Source: Ptychodera flava
Taxonomy: Eukaryota > Hemichordata > Enteropneusta > Ptychoderidae
Direction of reading: 5' to 3'
NCBI RefSeq assembly: GCF_041260155.1
Contig: NC_091942.1
Span: 2,304,501-2,368,500 of the forward strand
Length of the DNA: 64,000 nucleotides
The position numbers were made by a program, and so were the translations under genes. Shown piece by piece: positions 20,301-33,674 of the stretch; within the stretch, counting starts at the first letter, position 1, and every line of letters begins with the position of its first letter. The notes below the pieces were generated by a model that saw only the letters and a program-made list of their open reading frames with translations, searched no databases and was not told the origin of the DNA.

Positions 20301-23300
20301 GTCCCTTGGAAATATCTGGGATATACAAGCTCAGAGTGGAACATTGATTTATACTGGTTATGCTTTAAACAGGAAGTTACAGGACCCTGGATTACTGTCT
20401 ATGGTTTGATAGAAGAAGCTTGGAAGTGATAATATTTTGAATGAAGTGTAGTCATGAAAATTAAGAAGAAAAGTAAAAGAACCTTGCATTCTGATGGTCA
20501 CATCAATATGATTATAGTGTTGGAGTTTCACTCTGTCTACAGTGTAAAAATATAAACAGTAAATATCAACATCAATGCTCACTTGAAGTCTTACTGGTTT
20601 ATTGGAAGGATTAAATTCTGCACAGTGTTATTGCAATGTTGCAGATTATTGAAGCACTGATACTTTTCGTTGTCAAGGCAGAAAATACTTTACAGATCTG
20701 GAGAAAGAAAGAAAGAAAGTGAACATCCTGAACATCTTATCATTCTTTCCTGTACTTTGGTTTGTGTGAAAATCAGCTTTTTACAATGTCATTTTGAAAA
20801 TGATGACCAGTTCAATAGAGCTCACACTGTGATTTTCCACAAATAATAATATCAAAATTGGTGCCGTAATTGTCTTATTTCTAAAAATGCACAATGACTC
20901 AACTTTGGATTTGAAAAGGGATTTATATACAGGTTTCATTTTTAGGTGTGCATGTATTTTCCCTTTAATTTTGCATTACTTATGAAAGTTTATAGAATAG
21001 GATGTATTGTTTACAGGCAACTACATGTATACAGTTTAAAAATGATGCCCCAGAAATGAATCAATTTGTATATTTCAGTGTTTGATTGGCTTGGTAAGTT
21101 ACAGAATTTCTTGAGCCTATTATGAACAAAAGTTTTACATCAACTTCACGTTTAATATCAACAAACAAGGTGGGGACCAGCATGTGTCTTTGAAGGTCCT
21201 TTATTGCAGTATTCAGTTGATTTTAGAATGCTACCAAATCCCAAATTTAAGTTTTATTGGACAACCTTTTGGTTTAAAAATCCACCTGAAACTAAATAAT
21301 TGATATAATTTCAGTGAGGAAGGTGTAGTAAATGTACACTTTGAAGGCTTGTTGAGAGACCTTGCCTTCAGTCATTGGATGTTTTGTTTTATAAATTGTA
21401 AACATGGTGATGGAGCATACACTATTTGATATTCTACAAATACTGAATATCCAATACATAATGTACAGCAGCACTCAATATCCCATGCATGATATTCTAA
21501 ATCATGTCTGACATTACCTCTTCCCATTTCTTTTGCAAAGTCAATTTTATTCTGTAAGATAAGTAGATTAACATGCGCCAATTCATCACAATGAGAAAAG
21601 TCTTTGCACTGACCTTTGTGTTCAAATTTGTCACTATGAGAGCATCAAGTGAGTTTTGTTTAATCTGGAAAAACTTTACTATTCCAGTCTTTCATTGGAA
21701 ACTTTAACCCTCCTCCCCCCAAGGGTCAAAGTTCACCATAGTTAGGTCAAATGTAGATGAAAGAAACTTAAATACTTAATGAACTTATATTTCAACCAAT
21801 CTTTCATAAGATTTCTTTGATGTGATTTGTCATACCATTCACTCAATACCCATGATCTCTCTAAAAATGGATGGTTGTTTTTGCAATGTCAAAATAATAC
21901 TTATACCATAAGGCTAGATGTTTTGAACTTGAACTTTTGTTACTTTCAAGAGATCAAATTCATGCAATGAAAAGAGGCTATTAATCAAACTGTTTTCTTG
22001 AGAACTTTAAATATATAGATTTACAGTTAGATTAACGATATCATTTCTTAGAGCTCAAGGTTAGGTTGTTGATGCCGTACTCCTACAAGGTTATTACTGT
22101 GTTTGAAATGGGAAATATACATCAGGGAAAATCTCACTCTTCATTTTAATGTCCTCCTAATTAATGACTTTGCTTTTCCATGGTAACATGTTTTTTTCCG
22201 GCGACCTCATTAAAATTTATCACTTGACCACTTTTGTTTTCACCATTCAACATAGCATTGTTATTTCTGGCGGTGTTCTCCAGGAGTCTCCCTTGGGATA
22301 GATTCTGTTCTGTAAAGCATATAAACAACCTTATCCCATGAGAGATTAACCTTATTTCAAATGAGAGACTAACCTTATTCTACATTTTTAAAGGGTCTCC
22401 ATCATCAGATAGTATATAAGGCCAGAAAAGGTGTTTAAGAAATGTTATCATTTGAAAAATTATCGGTATCCTTCAAGATGACACGTACATGATCATCAAA
22501 GTTGTCTTCATGATAACTTAAATGTACTGTTCAATGTTTTTGTTATTTTTTTAAAACAGTTTCTTGATTTTTTCCCAAAATCCTGTTTAAACACCCAGTG
22601 ACCAAACTGTCACCACAGCAGTATACCGTATGTGTTACAGCCGATGTTATTATTTCAGCTCAGAGTAGAAATCATTTGTCAACAATAACATTTTGTATTT
22701 GTACACAGTGCTGTGTGTTCACAAGGCCAATACCTGGTATATCAACATACTTTGGGCAGATAAAGAAGTAAAAGTTATTGTTTTCCACAACAACAACATC
22801 AAAAATGTTTTCAAAGGTTTCAGCTTATGTCCATTTAATAGTGTTCTTGGAAATAATGCGTGTTTGTACCAGAAATTGTTCTCAATGTATCATGTCTTCA
22901 GAATGGCCCACTCTATCCTTCATCCATCTTTGTATAGTCAAGGTTTGTATCAATCCAAGGTCATTGTCATGACTATCAACATTATGTCAGCAAATAAAAC
23001 AACCTCGTTTTAAAAGCCTAACAGATATTTTTGGAAATAACAAGAGCTGAAGTCGAATTTTGACAACTCAAGTTAAAATTTCTCCACTTTTGTATTTTAC
23101 AAGCATTATTGGTTCATAGTTATCTTTCTGTTTTCCAGAGTTTACAACACCCTCCTGCATTTCAAACAAATACAGGAGACTCATGAAATCATTTTTTTGT
23201 CACTGGTAATTTTTTATTCCAATGTATATTCAGCTTGGTTTGTTGAAGACAACTGCATGCAGACTGTGTTAATGTCACTCTGAACACAAACCACAAGACT

Positions 23301-26300
23301 CCTTTCTCAATGACCTCTTAATGAACTCTTAATTCTCAAAAGGTCACTAAGGTCAAACTGTTATTGCGTCGTGGAATTCCCCACGTTGTTGTCCTCTATT
23401 GTTAATGATCAGGAAATTCTTGAAATGGGTAGTAAGTAGAGTGACAATGTAGCCTTTAATGCAGTCGTTTGTTATCATTGATTGCAGGACTAAATCAAGC
23501 CTTGTTCTGCGCTTGGGAACCCAGTAAACGGGAAGTTGAACTTCTTCGAAAAAATCCCAAGAGGAGGAAAATTACAGAAAACTCTACAATAGGTAAGTGC
23601 AGGCCTGTTGTTGGAGACTGTTTACTGTAGAAGATATCAAATCAAGCAAGTAAACGATGAATTTCTAAACTTCTGTTCAAAGTTCATGCAAGAAGATGAC
23701 ACATTTCCTGTGGACATTCCTCAAATATGAATCATTGAAAATGTTGTACCAATCACAGTCAATCAGCGTCATATCATTACAAAATGATTTCCTCTTTTTG
23801 ATTTCATTTGAACCATAAATTGAAATTAACTTGCGTCCTTGAAGCCTCAGATTTAAAAATTTGAAAACCGTCATGCATTTTAGTCAAATTGATCCTGTAT
23901 GAGTCATAGACTGGATGTATTGTTAGCTGCATAAACTCCTCTGGCATTTCCTGAATGATTCCTGGTATATTATGCTTGACATTATTTGCTCTCTCTGTCT
24001 CTTGCAGGTCTTCGAGGTTTAATTAACTTAGGCAATACATGTTTTATGAATTGTATAGTGCAAGCATTAACTCATACACCTCTTTTGAGAGATTTCTTCC
24101 TGTCTGATAGACATCGTTGTGAGCAACAAAGTGATCAGTGTCTAGTCTGTGAGATGTCACGATTGTTTCAAGAGGTTTGTATTAACAAACAAATATATTA
24201 CCACAGTTATCAACTTTGACTCCATTAATTTGTTACCATGGTGATCAACTTTGACCCCCTGAAATTTTTCTCACCTTCTGTCATCTTTATGTTATCATGA
24301 ACAATGTTTACTTGTTTAGCTTTTGCTTGTGAAATTGAAAGTAGACATTGTAAATAAATTGAAAGTAAATGTTTTTTTCCAGTGGATATGTTGGCAAATA
24401 TTCTGTGCAAAATCAAATTTGATTGTAAAAAAACGAGAGATATTGTCATTTATCATTTGTTTCTTTTCTTCTCAATTACAGTTTTATTCAGGTTTACGTT
24501 CTGTACACATTCCATATCGATTACTTCATCTTGTATGGACGCATGCAAGACACTTAGCGGGATATGAACAACAAGATGCACATGAATTCTTTATAGCAGC
24601 TTTAGATGTTCTTCATCGACATTGTAAAGGTCAGTCAATTATATTAGAATCAGGGAGGGTAAATGGGAATGTGTTTCTTTCAGCAACACGATATATGGCA
24701 CTTTCTGATAATATAAATGTGTTCTAGCATTTTTGGCGGCATTGTAGTTTTGCCCATTATGTAAATTAAAGTTCATCTTAAAATGATGACCATGAGCAAT
24801 TTGCAACTGAGCTATACTTACTTTACATTGATCACTGTCTGAGGTTTGTTGATATCTGACATGATTATGAAGTTGTCAAACAGCACAGTGCATTATTAGA
24901 TTGTTTTGTGGCAGAAAAGTCTTCAACGTTATGAAGTCTATGATTGAGACAAAGATAGAATGATACAAATCTGGATCATTGTTGGATGTAGCCTGTGAGA
25001 GTTGTCAGGGTGATGTATTTGTGTATATCACAGTGATTTCAATGTCATGGCTTGTGGTACTCTGCATAATTTTACAGTCTAAAGCAATCATTGCCAATGG
25101 TACTCAGCTGATATCTTTCATTTCAGCAACTTCATTCAGATAATGTTGGGTCACTCAAATGCTGTCCAACTCCTCATTTAATTGACTGCATTGCCACTCA
25201 CACTCAATCAAAGGCATGTACCATGGATTCAAAAAGACATGACTGTATGAAAGTATCACTGACTGTTTGAAGGTAGCTCATCTGCCATGCAAATTATAGT
25301 CATTGTGACAGTCTTTCATTGCCAACGCTTGTACTATGAACCTTGACTGCTTGCGTTCATCCTGCAAATTTAACCTCATAAAAAATGTGCCTGTCATTTT
25401 GTGTGATGTTCCGGTGTGGAGTCCCAGCTTATCTTAGTGATCTCCCTACATGGATAGACACCACAGGGCAATCATATCATTTAATGAGTTCTGTAAACTG
25501 TTGACTTTTCATCACTAGAAAAAGTAATCAAATCTATTAGAATCTGCATATCTGTCTAGACACACGCTGAATTTCAAGTGCTCCTCATGATGGCTTGTCG
25601 GCTCAATTTTTTTTCCCTACCATTTATTAACAAACACTCAGGGCAATTGATATGGCCTATGATGAGATTACTATCAAAATTTCATTGTTATCAGATTGGC
25701 CATGCTGTCTATGACATCCTATTGTCATTCATCTCACATACGGACACAAGTCGTAAATGTCTTGTCGGGGACATAAATACCAATGACGAGAAATGCATGG
25801 TGCAAGGTTGATTTTTCTCATCCGCGTATGATTGAATCATGAAATAGTAATGCAACAAAACTAAAATTCAGAGCATACTCAGAGATAGCAGTGACAGTTG
25901 CCATGACAACAGATGAGGTAACGATTTGTCAAAATGATACAGGTATCAGTAATTGTCCCTGGAGTCACATGTTTGTATTGTGTCTTGACACAATGATGTA
26001 TTGTACTGAACTAGTTTTATTCAGTTCCACACTGAAATTACCATTAGCCTTTCATCATAGACGGCATTCATTATAAATATTTTGAATACTAAGGATATTT
26101 TATGATACAAAGTATCTGTCTTCATTAATTTTCTTTTAAAAACTTGTCTTTAATCAGGTCAAAATTACAGGCAAGAGTCAATTTCTTTCATATGTCTTGT
26201 AAAATTACGCTTTTAATTGCAGTTTCTTCTTTTTGTTTAAAGTACTCACTTTTGAGCATGTGATCATGAAATACCTGTTATACACAGGCATGTTCACCCA

Positions 26301-29300
26301 AATTGAAATTTGTTGAGCTAATTAATGGTCTTTTTTGTGATTGTGTTTCAGGTTTGAATGGCAATGCAAGTACAAATCCAAATCACTGTAACTGTATTAT
26401 AGATCAAATTTTTACCGGGGGATTGCAATCCGATGTCACATGCCAGAATTGCCAGTAAGTATGTTCATAGGAAATAGTTCAGATGATAAGTTTGGTGTCA
26501 AGCAATGACCCCTCTGTGTCATGTTGTCTGCTGTATACAAGGATAAAGGTCATAGGTCACTGCTGTCCTTATCCAGAACCTGTGTGATGTGTGATGTGTG
26601 ACTATGTTGATTTTGTCTTTCAAGTTCACTGTCAGAGCTCACTCATCAATAATACAAGAACTCTGACTGTGTTTGTGACATCTAATTTGCCTCATAAAGT
26701 AAAAATATGTTGTGTGCCTGTGGAGTTTGTGTCGTGAATTGCAAACTGTCATCATATTGGGATGAATTTGTTGCTATTGCGCAGTGCTGTATTAGTTGTT
26801 CTGTACATGTAAATGTCTGGATAGTGTGTACATATTAGTTATTTTTACCCAAAATGACATTTTTCATTGGCATTGTTGAAAGTAATAGGAGCTGGTATGC
26901 CTCACATTGTGTTCTGAAACAAGATATGTAGAAATGGAAGCACAGCTGGTTTTGTAAGGGGTATATTAGGTTGGATGCAAAATGTATTACCGCTGTACTG
27001 TTTTGGGATTGTATATGTACATCACCTGACTGGATTTTTACAGAAACATATTCCAAAGTAATAGTCATTATAATCCACACATTTGTCATGCTTGCATTAA
27101 AAACCCATGAAGATGCCATGGAAGCCTTTTGTTCTGACTTTTAAAAAACCAATCAATAGGAAAAAAAAATAAAAGAGAAACGATGATTTCTTCCTTTTCA
27201 AAAGCAAAGAATATTGAACCAAAGCAGCACTGTAGAGGACAAAAAAATTTCTGTTGGTGAATTCATGAAGAAAAAATAGAAAGGGTTCAGAAAATGTAAT
27301 ACAGAAGCCATTATAGATGTTATGGGGAGGCTGTTAAATTGATATGTAAAGGAAATAATGTTCAATTGAAGGACTCTTGTCATCTGATAAGTTGTACAAA
27401 GGCAGTTAACAGTAAACCATAAATAAAATTTACTTGTGAGAGAACACATTAAATTTAAACATGAGTTATAAATTTAAATTAAAAAAAAAAAAAAACGTTG
27501 AAAATAAAGGGTACAGTTCGTCAACTGGCATGTATTTCATCTAGGTTGTGTAAAGCTGAGTAGTGTGATCTGCTTGTAATAGCAAGTTTCCGTTTTGATC
27601 TTTCAGTGGTGTGTCTACAACTATAGATCCATTTTGGGATATTTCCTTAGACCTAGGACCTAGCAATATACCGACGGCGAGTTCATCGACCACCTTAAGT
27701 AGTAGTACGTCAACAAGTGCATTGACAGGTAAGGTATTTTATGAATATCTAAAGTGCCAGACAAGAAGTCTTTATGAATTTCTAAATTGCCAGACAAGAA
27801 GTCTATGTGCTACCTCTGAGATCTCATTTAAAATTTTAATCAAATTATACTATGATGTCCAGTTGTGATGTCCAGATGAACTGTTGACGATGCACACTCT
27901 CTACAAACCAGCAATGTTCAGATTTCTGCCATCACAAAAAAATACTGTTTTAAAAGATGAATTAAGGAAATGAAGTAATTTCAATTGATAAATTTAACAT
28001 GAGTTAAACTGCTAGTACATGACTCTGAGAAACAATGTTTAAAATTATTATTACAAAATGACCCTATCAAAGTGCTTTGTAAACAATAACAGTACAAATG
28101 TCATGTCACTTAATTTCATTTAGTGGTTAGGTAAAACAAGGCACACCCAATTTCATGTCACAGTCAAACTAGATGGCAAAATGTTTGTGAAATCACTTTA
28201 TTCCGCATATTAGAAATGGAACAAGATTTAATTGACTTACATAAGTGTTATCTTGAAAATTAATGCTGCTACAATGAATTGGACACTTTGTTGTGCTGTC
28301 ATTTAACTTGCGTGACAGAAAACAATGGTGTTTGTAAAAGCGTTAGACTGACTGATCTGAATATTTGCCGAGGTCAAAGGTGATGACAACAGAGACACCT
28401 TTCAGGAGTAAGTCAAGATATGTTGGCCATAAATGGCTATTGCATATCACAGAATATCACTGCTGATTTACAGACAATATTCTTTGCAATTTCCACCAAA
28501 ATTGAGGATGACATCACATAGAAACTTCAAATGTGAGATTAACTTGTCCTGGATGTTTTTCTTTATATCCACACAGACTATGGTAATTTAATTAATGGTG
28601 AGCTTTCCTCACAGGGGACAGATGTAGAATCACCTACCTCACTACTAGACTGCCTTAGAAGGTATTTCTCAGAGTTCTTTTTATTAAAACATCTCTGGTT
28701 TGTCACTGATTGTTTTTAAAAAGTCTGAGAAATTTCTCAGGTACACTTGGTACTATACTTTTGTCATAGAAAAGTAAACAATAAACAAAGATTAATGAGA
28801 GAGAAATATTCTGCCTGGAAGCTGTATGATTGTTAGATTGCAGTGTGTACTGTAACCTTCAATGACTTCTGCTGTGCATCAGTTTCAACCGTGTCAACAT
28901 ACTTTCTGGTTGTACTCAATGTTTTACCCATTTCTCGTTAGTTCAAGTCAATTTTGTCCAACTGTATACTCCTGTTGTTATTTGCACCGTCAAGACACAC
29001 ATACAGCAACTGTACATCCACACAGAAAATCAAATGAAGTGCATGCTGGGTGTTGTTTTGTTTCAGATTCACCAAACCTGAACATTTAGGATCTCATGCC
29101 AAAATAAAATGCAGCAAATGCCAGAGTTACCAGGAATCTACTAAACAACTCACAATGAAAAAACTTCCTATCGTTGCCTGCTTTCACCTCAAGGTATGTA
29201 CTTGTGTTCCATTTTGCATGCTAATCTCTCAATTTGACAGAACTGTTATCTACCCATCAGTGTGTTGGCTGTCTTCTCACCCAAGAGCCATTGCTACAGA

Positions 29301-32300
29301 TATGTGTTGTGAGATATTATTTTTTTTTAATTATTCTGGAAAATTAATTCTTTCTATACCAAGTTGAATTTTGTAAATTTTTGCCGATGTTTATGTAAAC
29401 ATGAGAAATTTGTAGTTCAAGAAACCAACAGTAGAAAGTGTAATTACGATATTTCAAAATACACATAAATATGAAGACTGTGGACAAAGCAGTAAATGGA
29501 TGACCTATAAAATTAAGTGAGACTCCTGGAAGATAGCTTGACCTGCAGGTTTGAATAGAGCATACTTTAACTAAATTCAATTCTATGAACTGTAGCCTGT
29601 CCCCTCCTTGGAGAAATAGGGTTAACTGTCTGACAGCAAGTTTAATAGCAGTACAGTAAATTACTAGTTTTGAGTTTTCAGAGTTCCATGATTGTCTTGA
29701 TTATGAACAACTGTCAATTATTTGGTTGCCTGACCACTGGTTATTTACAGTAGCTACAGTGCAGGTTATTAATAATGGTATGCCATAATACTTGGCTTGC
29801 ACTGACAGTTTCAGAGTCAATAATAATGCCATCAAAATAGCATAATGGTGTTTAAAATGTCCACTGTGATCATCATATCCCATATTGTGACAAAAATAGA
29901 GTTTTTTAAAAATCAACTGTATGAGGACAGGGATGACAGGTTAACATATATACGGTATACATGTATGTCTGTAACCTTTGACCTTTATGTTTGATAAAGT
30001 ATGGGTTCATGACATGATTTCCCAGAAAATTGCGCTAACAATCAGATTGAATACATTGAATGTAGTGAAGGTTTGGAAAGTAAAAGCATTTATCAACAAT
30101 GAATGAATTGTTGCACAATGAACAAGGAGTGCCTTTAAACTGGGTAGATTTTGTTATCTTTTATTGGTGATTGCATCGACAAAGGTGAAATAACGTGTAT
30201 TTTGTGTAAAATATGAACTGTAAAATGTGAACCCAATATGTAACAGGATGGTTGGTTCAAATTATTGCACAATAATTATTTGTGGAAAAAGGTCAAATTC
30301 CATTCATGACTTGCATAATTGACACACATGCCGAGTTATCAGAAATTTGTATTACCAGTGATTGCTGTGAAAATGACTTTGACATTCCCAGGGGTATAGA
30401 TTGTTTTCTATTTTATCTTCATTACTGCAAAATTATTTCTCACCGTATTTGCTTCAGACAAATTACTTTTCATATTGATGGCATATTCATATTGTATTTT
30501 CAACTGCAGAAAATGAAAATTGTTCATCATATTGCTATTTTCTGATTAGATCAGTTAATAATTATCCTCATAACCACCACACCACCATTCAGCTGTTTAC
30601 ACAACTATTGACTGACAAAAATGTGCAGAAAGTGATTGATCTCATAACTTTCTTATCAATGGTGACATTTTAAGCAGTCGTTAGATGCACTGTGTTGTAA
30701 GTCCAAATTTTGAGACAATTTTACCACATTTATTGAGGTGTACAAGTTCAAAGTTTAACAATGGAAACGCAAAGAATCTGACGTCATATGGAAAAAAAAA
30801 GACATGTTGACCTGTTCCAAGGCATAGAAGTAGCATTCAACTACTGTCAATCATTGAGGATGCTTCACACTGAGCAATATAGATGAGTAAATCATTGTGA
30901 CAAAAAGGCAAAGCATCAACATCACAATGCGTTGACCGACTCTTTTCTTTCCTGATGGCACCGATGACTTCTCCCTGGAAAGCCTTTTCTTTGCCTCACT
31001 GTGACACGGAGTACAATTGTGAAGTCTTTGATCTCCCAGCTGTCACATTGATTGGTTGGTGGAGGGGAGTGGTCGGAGGAGTTAGAGAGAAATTATGTAC
31101 AGACCTGTAAATCATCTTATTTCTATTGTCCTTTGTTGCAGCGCTTTGAGCATTCCAACAAATTCCGCAAGAAAATAACAACGTTTATATCCTTTCCACA
31201 AGAACTGGACATGACACCTTTCATGTCTCCTTATCGTAGACAAAACGGGTTAAATAACAATATTCAAGAGATGGACAGCTTTAGTACCAGTGATAACAAG
31301 TAAGTCACTAAACATTCCCACAACATTTTCTTTGTCCTTAATTTGGGTACTCAGGTACGTTGGTTTTGTAGCTACAATACTGTTTCTGTCCTCACCTACT
31401 GTGCCAGTGCTTCAGAGTATTTCTACTGCTATGTGATATTTTTGTTCCAAAGGACAACTACATTTCCGTCTCTTGTCCCAAAAGTACATCAAAATATTAA
31501 GTATCGGTCCTGCCAAGATGACGCACTGTGAACAATATGTAGTGTAATTCTTGACAAAGTCCTAGGCAGGCCTAGAACCCATTTGTCAACAACACCAACG
31601 TTTGGAGAGTACAGTCTAATACTAGTACTTCGTAAGCTGTGTTTATTAGTTGAGCACAAGGCTTTTAAAGATGATTTTGGGAGAAAAACAAGAAACTAGA
31701 TCACAACGGAACTAAATAATTAGAAAATACATCAAAAGTTGCAATTATTGGATCTGGAATAGTGAGAAAGTAATAAGTACTTCACCCAAAACTCATTTGG
31801 AAAGGAGCTCCTCTGTAAATTCTTGGTTATACTGTATAGGCCATCACAAAGAAATGAAAATGTAGTGAACTTCAACAACCATGCTATGGTACATGTAGAA
31901 TCATTAGCTATCCTGGCAGAAGTATATATAAATTTGGGTTACTGAAATTCTTCTGTTTACATGTGCCTCACATTGTGTTCTGTGTATCCAGAGTAAATAA
32001 AAAGTACTTTTTAACAGCCCATTCCTACATGTACATCTTTAAAATAAATGTCAGGATGTTTGTTCCTTTGTACTATTGGAAGAGTTTCATAAAAAGGGAA
32101 TCTAGTGTTTAAAATATGAACAGTAAACCCTTCAGAATATTTCAAAATATATTAGTGCTCTACATTTGCTTTGTAAGTCGAACTCTGACCTTGACTGTGA
32201 CCTTTGACTTCAAAGCAGACTATTGAGTTGCATGCTGACAATAGAAGAAATTCCCTTGACACTGGCTGTGTTGATTCAGCTGTCAGTACATGGTGCAATC

Positions 32301-33674
32301 AATCTCAACCACCACTGACACTATATGACTTGACCAAAAACTGTGAACTCACACCTGCATCTGTATCTACAAAACATTTACGGTAGATCACAAAACTATG
32401 ATTGTTTAGAGCATGGCTTTTTGGTTTTTCAGTTGCATTTTAAGCTAAGGAAATGACTATTATTCTAAAGGTTTGAATTTTGTTTAAGTCATTAGAGTTG
32501 CCTATTTTGAAGTTCAGCATGTTTCACAGCACAGCCGGTGAGGGTATGAGGAAGGCAGTCTATTATGGGATCTTTGCAATCATCACAAACACTTATATTT
32601 TACCTCAATATGCAAAAGTTGTTGAACTTTGCATTACAAATTTGTAGGATGAACCTTTTAGTAAATCTCTATTGCCCTTTGTGTGGGTGATAATACCAAT
32701 TTTCTGATATTTTAATAGTCCAGGCTAAGAAATTTGCTGAGATGAAATTTCATATATATTGAGACAATATTAAATATATTCAATATAGTACAAAAGTATG
32801 TTCCATTAATCTTTCCGCCTGTTTTCTGTCTTCTAGGTATTCATTATTTGCAGTAGTAAACCATTTAGGAACAATAGACACTGGTCATTACACATGCTTT
32901 GTAAGACAACACAGGGACCAGTGGTTTAGGTGCGATGACGCTGTCATTACAAAAGTTAGTCAACAAGATGTTCTAGACAGTGAAGGGTAAGTATGCCAAC
33001 AGTCAATGTCAATGTCAACTTTCAGAATTTTTTGCTTGGATTTTTTATGTCAATATCTCAGAGGTTTGTTAGTATTTATCATGATGTCAGGTTTTTATCT
33101 CAAGGGCAATAGTGTTACGTATTCTCAACTATAACATCCTTTCAAAAAGCTTGGAATCTTCATTCTTTTGTTGTTCCAAAACATGTTTAGTTTTTTCAAA
33201 ACAAAAAATAAAAAATCACAGTTTTGGAAAATGTGTGTCCTTAAATTTCCACCAGCCTGTATCAAATCACAAAGAATACGCTCCATGGGCTAGCATTGGA
33301 TAAGAAGATGACCAAATGATGATACAGTATTCTGTCTACACTGAAAACAAAGAAACAAATCAGTTTGATGTCATTGAATGCAGACTTTCAATCTGAGACT
33401 CTCATACATGTGCATGTAGTTACAGTAAATTTCAGGAAACTAGTACACTAATCCAACTCCAGGTGTCAAAGTTTCTGTTACTGTTCATTTATTGAAAATA
33501 TCCATTTTCAAATTGTTCTATGTCGGTCCTGTGTATTCTGTATGCAACAAAATAGGTTTAACAGGGATATACAGACTGATGAGAGATTTCTTTCTCTGAT
33601 CTGCTGTGTTTTTTTCTTTTTCTTCTTGCAGGTACTTACTATTCTATCACAAACAAGTGTTGGAGTATGAATGA
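14270..33674 (+). CDS. USP22: Ubiquitin carboxyl-terminal hydrolase 22 orthologue (SAGA deubiquitinase), complete, 13 coding exons
   Basis: Cysteine protease that removes ubiquitin from histones H2B and H2A as catalytic subunit of the SAGA deubiquitinating module in the nucleus. Exons: 14270-14389, 16052-16184, 17946-18059, 23488-23592, 24008-24174, 24482-24629, 26352-26454, 27607-27728, 28577-28661, 29067-29193, 31142-31299, 32837-32986, 33632-33674. They total 1575 nt, 524 residues; human USP22 is about 525. Residues 1-120 form the UBP-type zinc finger ([22 protein letters not shown]). The USP domain follows: Cys box [11 protein letters not shown] with the catalytic Cys near residue 169, QQDAHEF, zinc-binding Cys pairs (CNC, KCSKC), His box DTGHYTCF with His near 478, then CDDA. 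All introns are GT-AG and all phases agree. Met 14270 was chosen because GCQHLSSF follows directly; an upstream in-frame Met exists at 14153. USP27X/USP51 are vertebrate relatives and less likely names. Confidence 0.96.
16052..16184 (+). CDS. USP22: USP22 exon 2: zinc-finger core
   Basis: Residues 41-85. [20 protein letters not shown] and [14 protein letters not shown] carry most Cys/His ligands of the UBP zinc finger. Acceptor ATACAG, donor GTAAGT, phase 1 end. Confidence 0.95.
16220..16313. mobile_element. Short TTAA-flanked inverted-repeat element (family 1)
   Basis: 94 bp in USP22 intron 2. Begins TTAACCCTTTCACCACCA and ends TGGGGTGAAAGGGTTAA; ends are inverted repeats and TTAA sits at both edges, as in piggyBac-type non-autonomous elements. 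Copies of the same family at 43600-43691 and, inverted, 44320-44410. Confidence 0.65.
17040..17120. mobile_element. Short TTAA-flanked inverted-repeat element (variant)
   Basis: 81 bp in USP22 intron 2. Begins TTAACCTTTTCAGG and ends CCTGAAAGGGTTAA, near-perfect inverted ends with TTAA edges. The interior does not match family 1 by eye. Confidence 0.6.
17946..18059 (+). CDS. USP22: USP22 exon 3: end of zinc finger
   Basis: Residues 85-123. [18 protein letters not shown] gives the last Cys pair of the zinc finger; then a basic linker. Acceptor TTTTAG, donor GTAAGG. Confidence 0.93.
18060..23487. other. USP22 intron 3
   Basis: 5.4 kb intron, the largest of the gene. No gene recognised on either strand. 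AT-rich with many TACATGTA-type words; the short open frames lack family features. A loose inverted repeat near 19670-19790 was not strong enough to call. Confidence 0.6.
23488..23592 (+). CDS. USP22: USP22 exon 4: linker
   Basis: Residues 123-158. [20 protein letters not shown] matches the conserved linker between zinc finger and protease domain. Acceptor TTGCAG, donor GTAAGT. Confidence 0.93.
24008..24174 (+). CDS. USP22: USP22 exon 5: catalytic Cys box
   Basis: Residues 158-213. [20 protein letters not shown] with the nucleophile Cys codon at 24040-24042, then [11 protein letters not shown] and [12 protein letters not shown]. The donor is GTTTGT, weaker than the others in this gene. Confidence 0.96.
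24482..24629 (+). CDS. USP22: USP22 exon 6
   Basis: Residues 214-263. [19 protein letters not shown], then [20 protein letters not shown], the QQDAHEF box of USP enzymes. Donor GTCAGT. Confidence 0.95.
26352..26454 (+). CDS. USP22: USP22 exon 7
   Basis: Residues 263-297. [20 protein letters not shown], including Cys ligands of the zinc site within the protease fingers. Acceptor TTTCAG, donor GTAAGT. Confidence 0.94.
27607..27728 (+). CDS. USP22: USP22 exon 8
   Basis: Residues 297-338. [17 protein letters not shown], then a Ser/Thr-rich stretch that differs from the vertebrate sequence, as expected for the variable loop here. Donor GTAAGG. Confidence 0.93.
28577..28661 (+). CDS. USP22: USP22 exon 9
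   Basis: Residues 338-366. Variable acidic segment, then SLLDCLRR leading into RFT of the next exon. Acceptor CACAG, donor GTATTT. Confidence 0.88.
29067..29193 (+). CDS. USP22: USP22 exon 10
   Basis: Residues 366-408. FTKPEHLG, then [20 protein letters not shown] (second zinc Cys pair) and [10 protein letters not shown]. Acceptor TTTCAG, donor GTATGT. Confidence 0.95.
31142..31299 (+). CDS. USP22: USP22 exon 11
   Basis: Residues 409-461. [20 protein letters not shown], then ELDMTPFM and a variable loop ending DNK. Acceptor TTGCAG, donor GTAAGT. Confidence 0.95.
32837..32986 (+). CDS. USP22: USP22 exon 12: catalytic His box
   Basis: Residues 461-511. [20 protein letters not shown] contains the catalytic His; [12 protein letters not shown] supplies the Asp region. 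Acceptor TTCTAG, donor GTAAGT. Confidence 0.96.
33632..33674 (+). CDS. USP22: USP22 exon 13: C-terminus and stop
   Basis: Residues 511-524, [14 protein letters not shown] then TGA. Same C-terminus length as vertebrate USP22. Confidence 0.95.

Noticed and set aside
22693..23013. 106-codon open frame in USP22 intron 3
   Set aside because: No recognisable motif, no splice-site support and not part of USP22; likely chance.
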